Origin: Deltaproteobacteria bacterium HGW-Deltaproteobacteria-15
GTDB lineage: Bacteria > Desulfobacterota > DSM-4660 > Desulfatiglandales > HGW-15
Direction: 5' to 3'
NCBI GenBank assembly: GCA_002840535.1
Contig: PHBH01000011.1
Span: 1 to 64,000, forward strand
Length of the DNA: 64,000 nucleotides
The notes below the pieces were generated by a model. It made no database searches. It worked only from the letters and a program-made list of their open reading frames with translations, and was not told where the DNA came from. Below, piece by piece: positions 25,981-34,217 of the stretch. The translations under genes and the position numbers were made by a program. How positions within the stretch are numbered: the stretch's first letter is position 1; each line of letters starts with the position of its first letter.

Positions 25981-27219
25981 ATGAAGCGAAGAGTTGTCAT
26001 TACGGGCTGTTCCGCCATTACGCCCATCGGTCACGGCAAAGAAGAAATCGTTCGTCACCTGAAGGAAGGCATTTCCGGTGTGAAAAAGCTGCGCACCGAC
26101 GACATGCTCTCCGAGTACATCCAGTGCGGCGTCTTTGGAACCGTGAGTTACCCGCTGGAGTATGAGTTCAGGCGTCAGGACCGCAAAACCATGGGGCCGG
26201 TTTCCTATTACGCCTGCCAGGTGGCAAAGGAAACGCTGGAACAGTCGGGTCTCGACAATGCGTTTATCCGCTCCGGCAGGCTGGGGGTGGCTTTCGGATC
26301 GACTCACGGAAGCCCCACTGTTCAACGGCAGATTTACAAGACCTTCTTCAGCGAGTCCAAGGCGGAATTCTCCTCCATAGGGGCCGTGGATTATCTGAAA
26401 TCGATGGTCCACACCACGGCGGTGAACATTACCAAGATGTTCGGCATCACCGGCCGGGTCCTCTCCTCATCCACCGCATGTACGACCAGCAGCCAGTCGA
26501 TCGGATTCGGATATGAAATGGTCAAGTTCGGAATCCAGGATGCCATGCTTTGCGGAGGCGCAGACGAATATGACACCACGACAGTGGCCGTGTTCGACAG
26601 CCTGATGGCATGCTCAACGGCCTTCAACGACACGCCTCACCTCACCCCCCGCCCCTTTGACGAGGAAAGGGACGGGCTCGTGGTTGGCGAGGGAGCCGGC
26701 GCCGTTCTGCTGGAGGATTATGAGTCGGCCAGGAAGAGGAATGCCAACATCCTGGGAGAGGTCATCGGGTTTTCCTGCAACAACAATGGCGGCGATTTGA
26801 TCCTTCCGAACCTGGAGGGGATCACGGAGACCATCCGGCTGGGGCTGAAGGATGCAGAGATCGGACCGGAGGCGGTCGATTTTGTGAGCGCCCATGCCAC
26901 GGCCACGAAGATGGGCGATATCATAGAAGCGCAGGCGATTGGAAGGGTGTACGGCTCTTCGCCCGTGGTTGCCGGCTTGAAGAGCTACATGGGGCACACC
27001 ATGGGTTCATGCGGCGCCATAGAGACCATCCTGGCCCTTTACATGATGGAAGGAAGATTTATCGCACCGACCCTGAACCTGAAAAAAGTCGATGAAAGAT
27101 GCGCAATGATTCGCCACTCGTTAGAGCTCCTCGAATCGGATGTTCGCATCGCCGCGATTCAGAATTTCGCCTTTGGAGGGGTGAACACCTGCCTTGTGTT
27201 GAAGAGGTTCGAACCATGA
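25981..27219 (+). CDS. Beta-ketoacyl-ACP synthase (FabF-like), complete triad
   Basis: 412 residues, thiolase fold. Catalytic Cys167 in SSTACTTSSQS, His305 in SAHATATKMGD and His339 in YMGHTMGSCGAIE; all three are present. It condenses malonyl-ACP with acyl-ACP. The sequence around the Cys (TACTTSSQ) departs from the FabF consensus and fits ketosynthases of aryl polyene or ladderane-type clusters. It follows ACP 1 and precedes a PlsC-like acyltransferase. The order of action among the five active ketosynthases cannot be told from sequence. Confidence 0.92.
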   Translation: MKRRVVITGCSAITPIGHGKEEIVRHLKEGISGVKKLRTDDMLSEYIQCGVFGTVSYPLEYEFRRQDRKTMGPVSYYACQVAKETLEQSGLDNAFIRSGRLGVAFGSTHGSPTVQRQIYKTFFSESKAEFSSIGAVDYLKSMVHTTAVNITKMFGITGRVLSSSTACTTSSQSIGFGYEMVKFGIQDAMLCGGADEYDTTTVAVFDSLMACSTAFNDTPHLTPRPFDEERDGLVVGEGAGAVLLEDYESARKRNANILGEVIGFSCNNNGGDLILPNLEGITETIRLGLKDAEIGPEAVDFVSAHATATKMGDIIEAQAIGRVYGSSPVVAGLKSYMGHTMGSCGAIETILALYMMEGRFIAPTLNLKKVDERCAMIRHSLELLESDVRIAAIQNFAFGGVNTCLVLKRFEP

Positions 27220-27319
27220 TGAGTCGGCAGGACGAGCGCTCGAAAATTTGGTAATACAAAAGACCAGACCGGGAAACTGGGAGCGAAAGAAGATCCCATA
27301 GCCGAAAGCAAGCTGTTTC

Positions 27320-28093
27320 ATGCTCTCATCAGCAATAAAGTCCGTCTATGACGTTGTGGTGACCCTTCTGCTCTGGTCTTATTACAGCGTCGGCTTTCTT
27401 CTCTTCTTCGCCCCCTTCTACCTGGCGGCGTATTTTTTTTCGCAAGATTGCGAAAGATCGTTTCAAAGACTGAATCACAAGTTTTACAGAGGGTTCTTTT
27501 TCCTGCTGCGTCTTCTCGTCCCCTGGAACAAGTGGCGGATCCAGGAGGAAGTCCTCAAGATCAGGTCTTCCGTCATCGTCTGCAATCACGTATCGTACCT
27601 GGATCCCATTCTCATGATCTCCCTGTTTGAAAAACAGAAGACCATAGTAAAAGCCAGGTTTTTCAGAATGCCCATTCTTAGAAAAGTCGTCGAATTGTCG
27701 GGATATATCCCGTCCTCTTCGAGCGGCGAAACTCTGGATATGGTTGCCCGACGAATTGAAGATATGGACGCTTACCTTGCGTCCGGCGGAAATCTTTTTG
27801 TATTTCCCGAAGGAACACGAAGCCGGAGCGGCGCCGTAGGCAAATTGAACAAGGGTGTGTTCAAGATTGCCAGGTTTTGCAGGAAACCGATCACGGTCCT
27901 CTTCATTCGAAATACGGACAAGCTGTTTCAGCCGGGACGATTCCTGTTCCATACATGCGTTTCGAATATTGTGAGTGTGCAGTTGCTGGGAACCATTGAA
28001 CCTGACTATCAAAGCGTCGACTTTTCCATTACCGAACTGACATCGCGGGTGCGTTCGCTATTGGAAGATCAGAGTGCGGAAGTGACGGTCTGA
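27320..28093 (+). CDS. PlsC-like 1-acylglycerol-3-phosphate acyltransferase
   Basis: 257 residues. The N-terminus is hydrophobic (two adjacent membrane segments, about 8-40). Motif I is NHVSYLD (His90, Asp95) and motif III is FPEGTRSRSG. PlsC-family enzymes place an acyl chain on the sn-2 hydroxyl of lysophosphatidate. SD is weak at 27320. Its place between ketosynthase and radical SAM genes suggests it attaches the cluster's product to a glycerolipid, while the LpxL-like enzymes act on another acceptor. A general house-keeping role is the alternative. Confidence 0.87.
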   Translation: MLSSAIKSVYDVVVTLLLWSYYSVGFLLFFAPFYLAAYFFSQDCERSFQRLNHKFYRGFFFLLRLLVPWNKWRIQEEVLKIRSSVIVCNHVSYLDPILMISLFEKQKTIVKARFFRMPILRKVVELSGYIPSSSSGETLDMVARRIEDMDAYLASGGNLFVFPEGTRSRSGAVGKLNKGVFKIARFCRKPITVLFIRNTDKLFQPGRFLFHTCVSNIVSVQLLGTIEPDYQSVDFSITELTSRVRSLLEDQSAEVTV

Positions 28094-28163
28094 AGGTTTT
28101 CCCCTGGTCAGAAAGCCGGGGTATCGACGTTTTCTTGCCAAGCCTTTGCCTACGAGGGATCTT

Positions 28164-29654
28164 ATGAAAATTATCCTGATGTCCATGCCGGATGTGGCGC
28201 CGCTGATCATGCATGAGTCCGCCTTTCACATGCCCAATTGCGGCATTGCCAGCGTCGGGGCAAATATCGACGAAGGCCATGAAATCTCCATTATCGATCT
28301 CATCCGCAAGCGAAGGCGCTTGAGGAGCTATCTGGTCGGCACACTCCTCCGAATTCGCCCGGACATGGTGGGCCTCTCCGCCATGGCCTGGCAGTACAAG
28401 ACCTGCGTGAAAATCATCCGGCTCATCAAGCGACTGCTTCCCGAAACAAAGATTCTTATCGGCGGGTATCATGCCAGTTTGATGTATGAGGAGATCGCCG
28501 CTTCGGAGGAGGCCGGACTGATCGACTTCATGGTTCGGGGAGAAGGGGAAGAGGCCTGTCGGCGTCTGGTCAATGCACTGGAAGGGAAAGATCGGCTGGA
28601 AGAGATCCCTTCCCTCTCCTACAAAGAGAACGGACGCTTTGTTCACAACCCCAGGGGAGAGCTCCTGGATCTGTCCAGGCTCAAATCCCCCATCAGAGAC
28701 AAACGGCGGTTGACCTGGGGTTACCACATCATGAACTCCAAGGTCGAGGTCATGGAGACATCCCGGGGCTGCACGCGGACCTGTACCTTTTGCAGCATAA
28801 ATCATATGTACGGGAGAACATTCAGACCATTTCCCATCGAACGCGTCATGGCCGACCTGGATGAAATCTATTACAAGTGCAAGGCCCGCTGGGTTTTCGT
28901 TGCAGACGACAACCTGGTGCTGGATCCTGAAAGGGTCATGAAGATCTGCGACGCCATCATCGCACGCAGGTATTACAAGCTGCAGCTGGTGGTCCAGGCC
29001 GACTGTGTGTCCATATCGCAAAACGAGGAAATGGTCCGCAAGATGTCACAGGCCGGGATCAGGACCATGTTCCTGGGGATAGAAAACGTGTCCAAGAAAA
29101 ACCTTGCCGAGGCCAGGAAGGGCAATATTGTGGAGGCCTCCAGGAAGGCCGTGGAGATGTGCCACAAATACGACATCATGGTGGTCGGCGGACTCATTTT
29201 CGGTTTTCCCAACGATGATGAAGCGGCCATCATAGAAAACTACTCCTTCCTGAAATCCATCGGGGCCGACACCGCCTACTGCCAGATCCTCACCCCCTAT
29301 CCGAAGACGGTCATGCGCCAGCACCTGCTCGACGAAGGGCTGGTGACGAACGTCGATGACTACAGGTGGTACAACGGCATGTGGGCCAATGTGAAGACCA
29401 GGCACCTGGAGCCCGATAAGCTGCAGTATCTCTTCTGGTACCATCGCCAGAAGGTCCTGGGCTGGTGGGAACCTCCTGAGCGCGTCCGGAGCCGGGGATG
29501 GCTGTGGACCTCCATCTGGATCTACGCCTTCAGGCCCATGCTGAAAGTCTTTATCAACCGCTCGCTCAGAAAGTACGGTTGGAAGGGACGCTACGATCGG
29601 GAGATAAAGCGATTGTCCCGTGTGAATGTCTTTCCGGATCTGGAAGGACTGTAG
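28164..29654 (+). CDS. Cobalamin-binding radical SAM enzyme 1
   Basis: 496 residues from the ATG at 28164 (GAGG upstream). Residues 1-140 form a cobalamin-binding-like fold: DMVGLSAMAWQYK, KILIGGYHAS and FMVRGEGEEA. The radical SAM core has CTRTCTFC (Cys203, Cys207, Cys210) for the 4Fe-4S cluster, then VADDNLVLDPERV, FLGIENVSKKNL and GLIFGFPNDDEA. The classic DxHxxG cobalamin-ligand motif is not evident. C-terminal region is Trp/Arg-rich. B12 radical SAM enzymes catalyse methylation of unactivated carbons, ring formation and rearrangements. A step on the carrier-bound lipid chain is inferred from location. Confidence 0.88.
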   Translation: MKIILMSMPDVAPLIMHESAFHMPNCGIASVGANIDEGHEISIIDLIRKRRRLRSYLVGTLLRIRPDMVGLSAMAWQYKTCVKIIRLIKRLLPETKILIGGYHASLMYEEIAASEEAGLIDFMVRGEGEEACRRLVNALEGKDRLEEIPSLSYKENGRFVHNPRGELLDLSRLKSPIRDKRRLTWGYHIMNSKVEVMETSRGCTRTCTFCSINHMYGRTFRPFPIERVMADLDEIYYKCKARWVFVADDNLVLDPERVMKICDAIIARRYYKLQLVVQADCVSISQNEEMVRKMSQAGIRTMFLGIENVSKKNLAEARKGNIVEASRKAVEMCHKYDIMVVGGLIFGFPNDDEAAIIENYSFLKSIGADTAYCQILTPYPKTVMRQHLLDEGLVTNVDDYRWYNGMWANVKTRHLEPDKLQYLFWYHRQKVLGWWEPPERVRSRGWLWTSIWIYAFRPMLKVFINRSLRKYGWKGRYDREIKRLSRVNVFPDLEGL

Positions 29655-29662
29655 TTTAACAA

Positions 29663-29727
29663 TCTCTCGCCCGCTTCGCTAGAGAACGCAGAGTTTAACT
29701 CTCTGCGGACTCTGTGAGAGATCATAG
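29663..29727. repeat. CTCTGTGAGAG-type dispersed element, minimal copy
   Basis: A compact 65-bp copy: TCTCTCGCCCGCTTCGCTAG at one end, GGACTCTGTGAGAGATCAT at the other, with GCAGAG/CTCTGC pairing in the middle. It lies between convergent genes (28164-29654 plus, 29722-30981 minus) and slightly overlaps the end of the latter. A bidirectional terminator role is possible. Confidence 0.65.
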
Positions 29728-30981
29728 ATTTCGTCCAAACGCCCGACGCGCCATGCTCCGGTCTCTGGGCCGGAAGGTATTGTCTGCCATCTCCTTTCTG
29801 ACGACTCGCTGGAAAAGATTGTACATCCTGATCTCCTGGGGTTCGTCCCTGTAAAAGGCATCCCAGGCATACTGGAGCAATTGCTGAAGTCTCTCCGGCG
29901 ACATGTGCTTCGGGTAAAAGACGACCTTGTCCGCCGAATACTCATTCCAGTCGAAAGAAAAGATTCTGCCTTCCGCCATTAATTCGTCGCAGGCCCTGGT
30001 GTGGGGGAACGGCGTCAGCACAGTGAATTCCGCCAGGTCCAAATCGATTTCGAGCAGGAAATCGATCAGCCGCTTGATCTCGTCTTCCGTGTGGCGATCG
30101 AGTCCGAGAAGAATCGTGCCTTCCACCCCGATCCCATGGTCGTGGTAGCGCTTGATCCTGTCCCGTATGTAATCCGAAGTGTCAAAGATCGCCTGATACA
30201 CATACCAGGCCCCGGCCTGCGCGGCCAGGTCGAGCACCTCCGGCTTGTCCTCGATGGGGTGGCTGCACCACTTCTTCTTCAAGGGAATCATTTCCCTGAA
30301 CAAATCCATTTCCCATCGCGTATCCTGCGCGAGGGAATTGTCCACGATGAACAACCGGTTGTTGTCGATGCCGGCCATCTCCTCCACGGCCTTGTCGATG
30401 GGACGCGGCCTGAACTCCCTTCCCCCCAGATAGGCCACCGCACACGGATAGCAGTTATAGCGGCACCCGCGCGAGGCGTGGACCAGATCCACCATCTGGA
30501 TGCCCTTATAGTTGTAGAGCTCTCTTTTCAGGATGTCCCTTCGAGCAGCGCCAACTATCTCGATCGGAGGTCTTTCATCGAGGTAGTCGTAGACTTTCCG
30601 GAGTCGATCCTCCCTGAAATCCGCAAAGACCCGCTCCATCCTTCCTTCGGCCTCCCCGATGAAAACCGAGTCCGCGTGCTTCCCGGTTTCTTCGGCATGG
30701 AGCATGGTGGCGATCCCGCCGCAGATTACCTTGATTCCCTTTTGCCGGTAGATCTCGGCGATCTCCCAGCCCCTCTTGACCTGAAGGGTCAGCATCATCG
30801 AGATCCCTACAAAATCGACCGGCGCTTCAAAATCGATCTCTTCCAGGTTCTCGTCGACAAACTCCACATCCACGTCTTCCGGCAGGGATGCGGCAAAGAC
30901 AACCGGCCCGTGAGGGGGCAGATGGAACTCGGTCTGTCTATTCAGTTTTGGCCATCGGGGATAGATTAGTTTGAACTTCAT
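29722..30981 (-). CDS. Cobalamin-binding radical SAM enzyme 2
   Basis: 419 residues. The ATG at 30981 follows TTTAGGTGAGATC; the long upstream extension is not used. An N-terminal Rossmann-like segment (VEFVDENLEEI, VDFVGISMMLT, KVICGGIATM, FIGEAEG) matches B12-binding radical SAM architecture, again without an obvious DxHxxG. Cluster-binding cysteines are in CRYNCYPC (173, 177, 180). Later blocks include LFIVDNSLAQD and ILLGLDRHTEDEI. Last gene of the minus-strand operon dehydratase-FabG-LolA-DUF3261-radical SAM, so its action is tied to the reductive steps encoded there. Confidence 0.87.
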   Translation of the reverse strand: MKFKLIYPRWPKLNRQTEFHLPPHGPVVFAASLPEDVDVEFVDENLEEIDFEAPVDFVGISMMLTLQVKRGWEIAEIYRQKGIKVICGGIATMLHAEETGKHADSVFIGEAEGRMERVFADFREDRLRKVYDYLDERPPIEIVGAARRDILKRELYNYKGIQMVDLVHASRGCRYNCYPCAVAYLGGREFRPRPIDKAVEEMAGIDNNRLFIVDNSLAQDTRWEMDLFREMIPLKKKWCSHPIEDKPEVLDLAAQAGAWYVYQAIFDTSDYIRDRIKRYHDHGIGVEGTILLGLDRHTEDEIKRLIDFLLEIDLDLAEFTVLTPFPHTRACDELMAEGRIFSFDWNEYSADKVVFYPKHMSPERLQQLLQYAWDAFYRDEPQEIRMYNLFQRVVRKEMADNTFRPRDRSMARRAFGRNL

Positions 30982-30995
30982 GATCTCACCTAAAG

Positions 30996-31661
30996 TTACT
31001 TGTCCAAAGGAACGGCTTCGATAAGGTTCATGATCAGCTTGTATCCCTCTGAACCGTGCGCCGTGAGTTCCACTTTTCGGGGGATTCCGGCATTGTCGGC
31101 CTTCTTTCCGGGCGCCATGTTCACGGTTCGGAGCAAACGAAAATCGCGAGCGTACCGGCGTATCTCCCAGTTGCCGCTCCCCTTGGATGCCACGTCCACG
31201 ATACCCCCATCGGACCCGCCGTACCTGCAGATGCGATTCCCGTTTTCCAGGAATCCCCATTCGAGCGGAGAACCGGACGGCTGAAGGAACAGGAGCCGGA
31301 TATCCTCCACCATCCCTTGGGCAAAAGGTTTCGAATCAAAGGGGGCAATGGCTCGATTGATGGTGAGTTGCCGGTCCCATTCCGCTTCGAAGACCGCCAG
31401 GCCTTCAAGGGTCATGATCACGCAGCGAAAAGATCTTTCCGCAGAGGAGATCACCACCACGCCGATGACAAAAACGCTTCTTCCGCCCGGCATGGCTGCT
31501 TCGATGGAATGCACGAACTGCCATTTGCCAGCCGGGAAAGGATTTGGACAGGCGTGGTGGGCTTTTGCCGCGACGTCCCCTGCAGGGCGCACCTTAGGGA
31601 GATTGCTGCACGATGAGAAAGCAAATCCGGCCGCAATAAACAGGAGCAACCACTTCATCAC
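30996..31661 (-). CDS. DUF3261-like lipoprotein
   Basis: 221 residues. GTG at 31661 or ATG three bases on; overlaps the LolA-like gene as GTGATG. Lipoprotein signal peptide with lipobox AFSSC. Mature part is beta-rich: SVFVIGVVVISSAERSF, RCVIMTLEGLAVFEAEWD, and closes with PRKVELTAHGSEGYKLIMNL. DUF3261 lipoproteins are regular partners of LolA-like and MMPL proteins in aryl polyene clusters, where they assist outer-membrane placement. No enzyme motif. Confidence 0.78.
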   Translation of the reverse strand: MMKWLLLFIAAGFAFSSCSNLPKVRPAGDVAAKAHHACPNPFPAGKWQFVHSIEAAMPGGRSVFVIGVVVISSAERSFRCVIMTLEGLAVFEAEWDRQLTINRAIAPFDSKPFAQGMVEDIRLLFLQPSGSPLEWGFLENGNRICRYGGSDGGIVDVASKGSGNWEIRRYARDFRLLRTVNMAPGKKADNAGIPRKVELTAHGSEGYKLIMNLIEAVPLDK

Positions 31662-32272
31662 GGTTCCCGGAACAAAGAATCTTCAATCGGTTGGTTGAGC
31701 GCCACCTGATCGAATTCGATCCTGGTGAAAGAATCCCTGCCTTCCAAGATCTTCACGGACTCTATGACGCCATCGCGTTCGGAAAGGACGATTTCGATCC
31801 GCTGAATCAAGGCGGCAAAGGACGGCTCTTTGGGCACGAGGACGATCTTTCGCCCGGGCTCCAGAGACGACGTGAACGCAGGGTTCTCATCGAAGCGTCC
31901 TTTCAGCCATTGTCCGATTTCCTGCACCACCATCTGCATGGACTGAAGATTTGCGGAACTGTCCACCACAAGTTCATCGTTTCTTTGTACAAAGCGGTTC
32001 GTCCTGCCGCTGTGCGTCAAAAGGATGCTTCGAATGGGGGACCGGTATTCCCAACGAAGCGAGTCGGGAATTCGAAAGAGAAAGGTCCCCGTCGAAACCA
32101 GGGGCCTGGCCAGGATTTTCATGTGCCGGGTCTGGGTGAACTCTCCCCGCACCGACGAGATTTTTTCGGCGGACTTCCTGATATCTTCCCACTGATCCGT
32201 CCAACCCCTGCCGGGACAGGATGCAGCGAGAGCCAGGGCACATAAGAACATGAGGGTAATTCTAGATTTCAA
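31658..32272 (-). CDS. LolA-like outer-membrane lipid/lipoprotein carrier
   Basis: 204 residues. TTG start overlapping the FabG stop (TTTTGA). Signal peptide (LMFLCALALAASC). Characteristic LolA sequence: SVRGEFTQTRHMKILARP, GTFLFRIPDSLRWEY and a long hydrophobic half-barrel ending IEFDQVALNQPI. Periplasmic LolA proteins ferry lipidated cargo to the outer membrane; those in aryl polyene clusters are thought to carry the polyene lipid. Works with DUF3261 (downstream) and the MMPL transporter at 47372. Confidence 0.85.
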   Translation of the reverse strand: MKSRITLMFLCALALAASCPGRGWTDQWEDIRKSAEKISSVRGEFTQTRHMKILARPLVSTGTFLFRIPDSLRWEYRSPIRSILLTHSGRTNRFVQRNDELVVDSSANLQSMQMVVQEIGQWLKGRFDENPAFTSSLEPGRKIVLVPKEPSFAALIQRIEIVLSERDGVIESVKILEGRDSFTRIEFDQVALNQPIEDSLFREP

Positions 32273-33003
32273 AACATCCCACCGTTGACGGAGATGACCT
32301 GGCCTGTCATATACGATGCATCGTCGGAACAGAGAAACCTCACCACCTTGGCCACCTCCTCGGGCTTTCCTGTCCTCGCCATGGGAATGAGAGCCTTGAT
32401 ATTCTCTATCGGCGCCCCTTTGATCATCTCTGTTTCGATAAGTCCAGGCGCCACCACATTCACCCGGACTCCCAGCCTGGCCACTTCTGATGCAAGGGCC
32501 CTGCTGGCTCCTATCAGGCCCGCCTTGGCCGCAGCGTAGTTGGCCTGACCCCTGTTCCCGATCAAAGCGGCAACGGAAGCAATGGAGACGATGGAACCAC
32601 GTTTCCGGAAGATCATCTTTTCAAGAAGGGGTCTGGTCACGTTGTAGAACCCGCGGAGGGTGGTGTCGATCACCGCATCCCAGTCTTCATGGGGCATCAT
32701 GACAAACAAACCGTCGGCATGAATGCCTGCGTTGTTGACCAGAACATCCACAGACTCGTAACTCCCGGCGATCTCTCGAACGGCCTCCTGGGTCTCATCC
32801 CGATTCGAAACATCGAATCTCATGGTTTTGCCCCCGGCCCCCTGCCCGATTACGGCGCGAAGGGTTTCAGCCGCCCCCTGTTCATCCGATCGGTAGTTCA
32901 CCACAATGTCATACCCGGCCTTTGCCAGTTCAATGCAGACGGCACGTCCTATGCCCTTGCTTCCGCCGGTTACCACCGCGAGTTTCTTAACGGTCACCAT
33001 CAT
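32269..33003 (-). CDS. fabG: 3-oxoacyl-ACP reductase
   Basis: 244 residues. SDR fold: TGGSKGIG near 12-19 (NADPH), NNAG near 90-93, and catalytic Ser143, Tyr156, Lys160 in YAAAK. ATG at 33003 after AGAGGAAC, overlapping the dehydratase by 17 bases. It reduces beta-ketoacyl-ACP to 3-hydroxyacyl-ACP. It is the only ketoreductase in the cluster, so it must serve every extension cycle. Its immediate partner upstream is a dehydratase, which gives trans-2-enoyl products. Confidence 0.93.
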   Translation of the reverse strand: MMVTVKKLAVVTGGSKGIGRAVCIELAKAGYDIVVNYRSDEQGAAETLRAVIGQGAGGKTMRFDVSNRDETQEAVREIAGSYESVDVLVNNAGIHADGLFVMMPHEDWDAVIDTTLRGFYNVTRPLLEKMIFRKRGSIVSIASVAALIGNRGQANYAAAKAGLIGASRALASEVARLGVRVNVVAPGLIETEMIKGAPIENIKALIPMARTGKPEEVAKVVRFLCSDDASYMTGQVISVNGGMF

Positions 33004-33439
33004 GTTCCTCTGAATCAGCCTGAATCAATTGGAGCGTAACTTCGCCGACCAGCTTCGAGTCGATGGTGGCGGTCCCTGCAATCTCCCTGAAATTCTCAAC
33101 CTTGAACTGATTTTCGATTGCAGTGATGATGCGCGCCCCCAGAGGAATGGCGTCGACAAAAAAACGAGAATGCTTGACGCCGACCAACCATCCCTTTTTC
33201 ACGAATTTGTCGCCCTGCTCCCTTATGCCGTTCCAGCAGTTGCAGATACCCGCGGTTTGAGCCACAAGCTCGATCAAAACGAGTGCGCTTACACTGTTGC
33301 CGTCGAAAAAAGGCCATTGTTCGTTAACCTTCGAACAGGTTACAGCCTTTTCTTCATCCACTTCGATGACTTCGTCGACAAGCTTCATCCTGCCCCGGTG
33401 GGGCAAGAGAGCTTCAACGGCCAAGAGGGTCCCGTTCAT
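32987..33439 (-). CDS. ApeP/FabZ-like 3-hydroxyacyl-ACP dehydratase
   Basis: 150 residues, hotdog fold. N-terminal LLPHRGRMKLVDEV with His14, and LIELVAQTAGI for the second catalytic residue (Glu). It lacks the HFPGxPxxPG motif, as do the ApeP-type dehydratases of aryl polyene clusters; it differs clearly from the FabZ-like dehydratase at 37948. First gene of the minus-strand operon. With FabG it would turn beta-ketoacyl-ACP into enoyl-ACP. Confidence 0.82.
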   Translation of the reverse strand: MNGTLLAVEALLPHRGRMKLVDEVIEVDEEKAVTCSKVNEQWPFFDGNSVSALVLIELVAQTAGICNCWNGIREQGDKFVKKGWLVGVKHSRFFVDAIPLGARIITAIENQFKVENFREIAGTATIDSKLVGEVTLQLIQADSEEHDGDR

Positions 33440-33950
33440 GTCGATCCGATCCTCTTACATGTGGCGTACATATCCACCAGGATTTTCCAAGAGCGAGTCT
33501 CTTCCGTGCTTCTTATACCCATCATTCCAATATTCCAACATTCCATTATTCCATTTCGCCCGGGGCCGCCGCCCCGCACCGCCGTGGATCTTCACTGCAA
33601 CTCCCTGAAAACAAGCCATAAAACACAACCCCCTTGACGGTAAAACGAGGCGCAGTATACATTACTTCCCCCGTGGGTTAAAGAAATATGTAAGACCTGC
33701 TGAGATTTCGAGGCGGCCTGGGTGCGTCTCACAACAGTTTCGGGCAGCAGGATGAGGAAATAGTTCACCACCGAGGCAACTCCCCTTTCGAGCTGTTTTG
33801 AGATACAACGGAAACGATCGGCCGGTTCCCCAGCGGGAAATTCCCCCAGTGATAGATTCGCCTTGCCTCCGAAAGATAGCATGAGCGTACGCGTTCTCAT
33901 CTGATGACCCTCCCAAGGCATTCTCTGGAGAGTCATCGTTCGGGAGAAGA
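33440..33950. promoter_or_regulatory. Divergent promoter region with short repeats
   Basis: 510 bases between two outward operons (dehydratase leftward, ACP 2 rightward). It contains a tract of ATTCCAATATTCCAACATTC-type repeats (33525-33556) and no credible gene; a 114-codon minus frame (33592-33936) shows no features. Promoters for both operons must lie here, but I cannot place them with confidence. Confidence 0.4.
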
Positions 33951-34217
33951 ATGGAAAAGTTGATTCGTGAACTCAAAATCAAGATCATCGATCTGCTGAA
34001 TCTGGCTGATCTGACCCCGGACGATATGGATGCCGAGGCTCAGCTGGTCGGCTCGGAGCTTGGCATCGATTCCATCGACGTGCTGGAAATGGTGATCATG
34101 ATTGAAAAGGACTACGGCATCAGGATCGATAATCGTGAGCTCGGAATAAAAGTGTTTTCGACCCTGAGAACCTTGGCGGATTATATCCATGAAAACCGTC
34201 GGGAGCTCTCCAATTGA
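33951..34217 (+). CDS. Acyl carrier protein 2
   Basis: 88 residues. Attachment motif LGIDSIDVLEMV with the Ser in DSI; preceding acidic loop LTPDDMDAEAQLVGSELG. ATG after GGGAGAAGA. It overlaps the next ketosynthase (its stop lies inside TTGAC), so these two are made together and probably pair. Similar in sequence to ACP 4 (53583), less so to ACP 1 and 3. Confidence 0.92.
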   Translation: MEKLIRELKIKIIDLLNLADLTPDDMDAEAQLVGSELGIDSIDVLEMVIMIEKDYGIRIDNRELGIKVFSTLRTLADYIHENRRELSN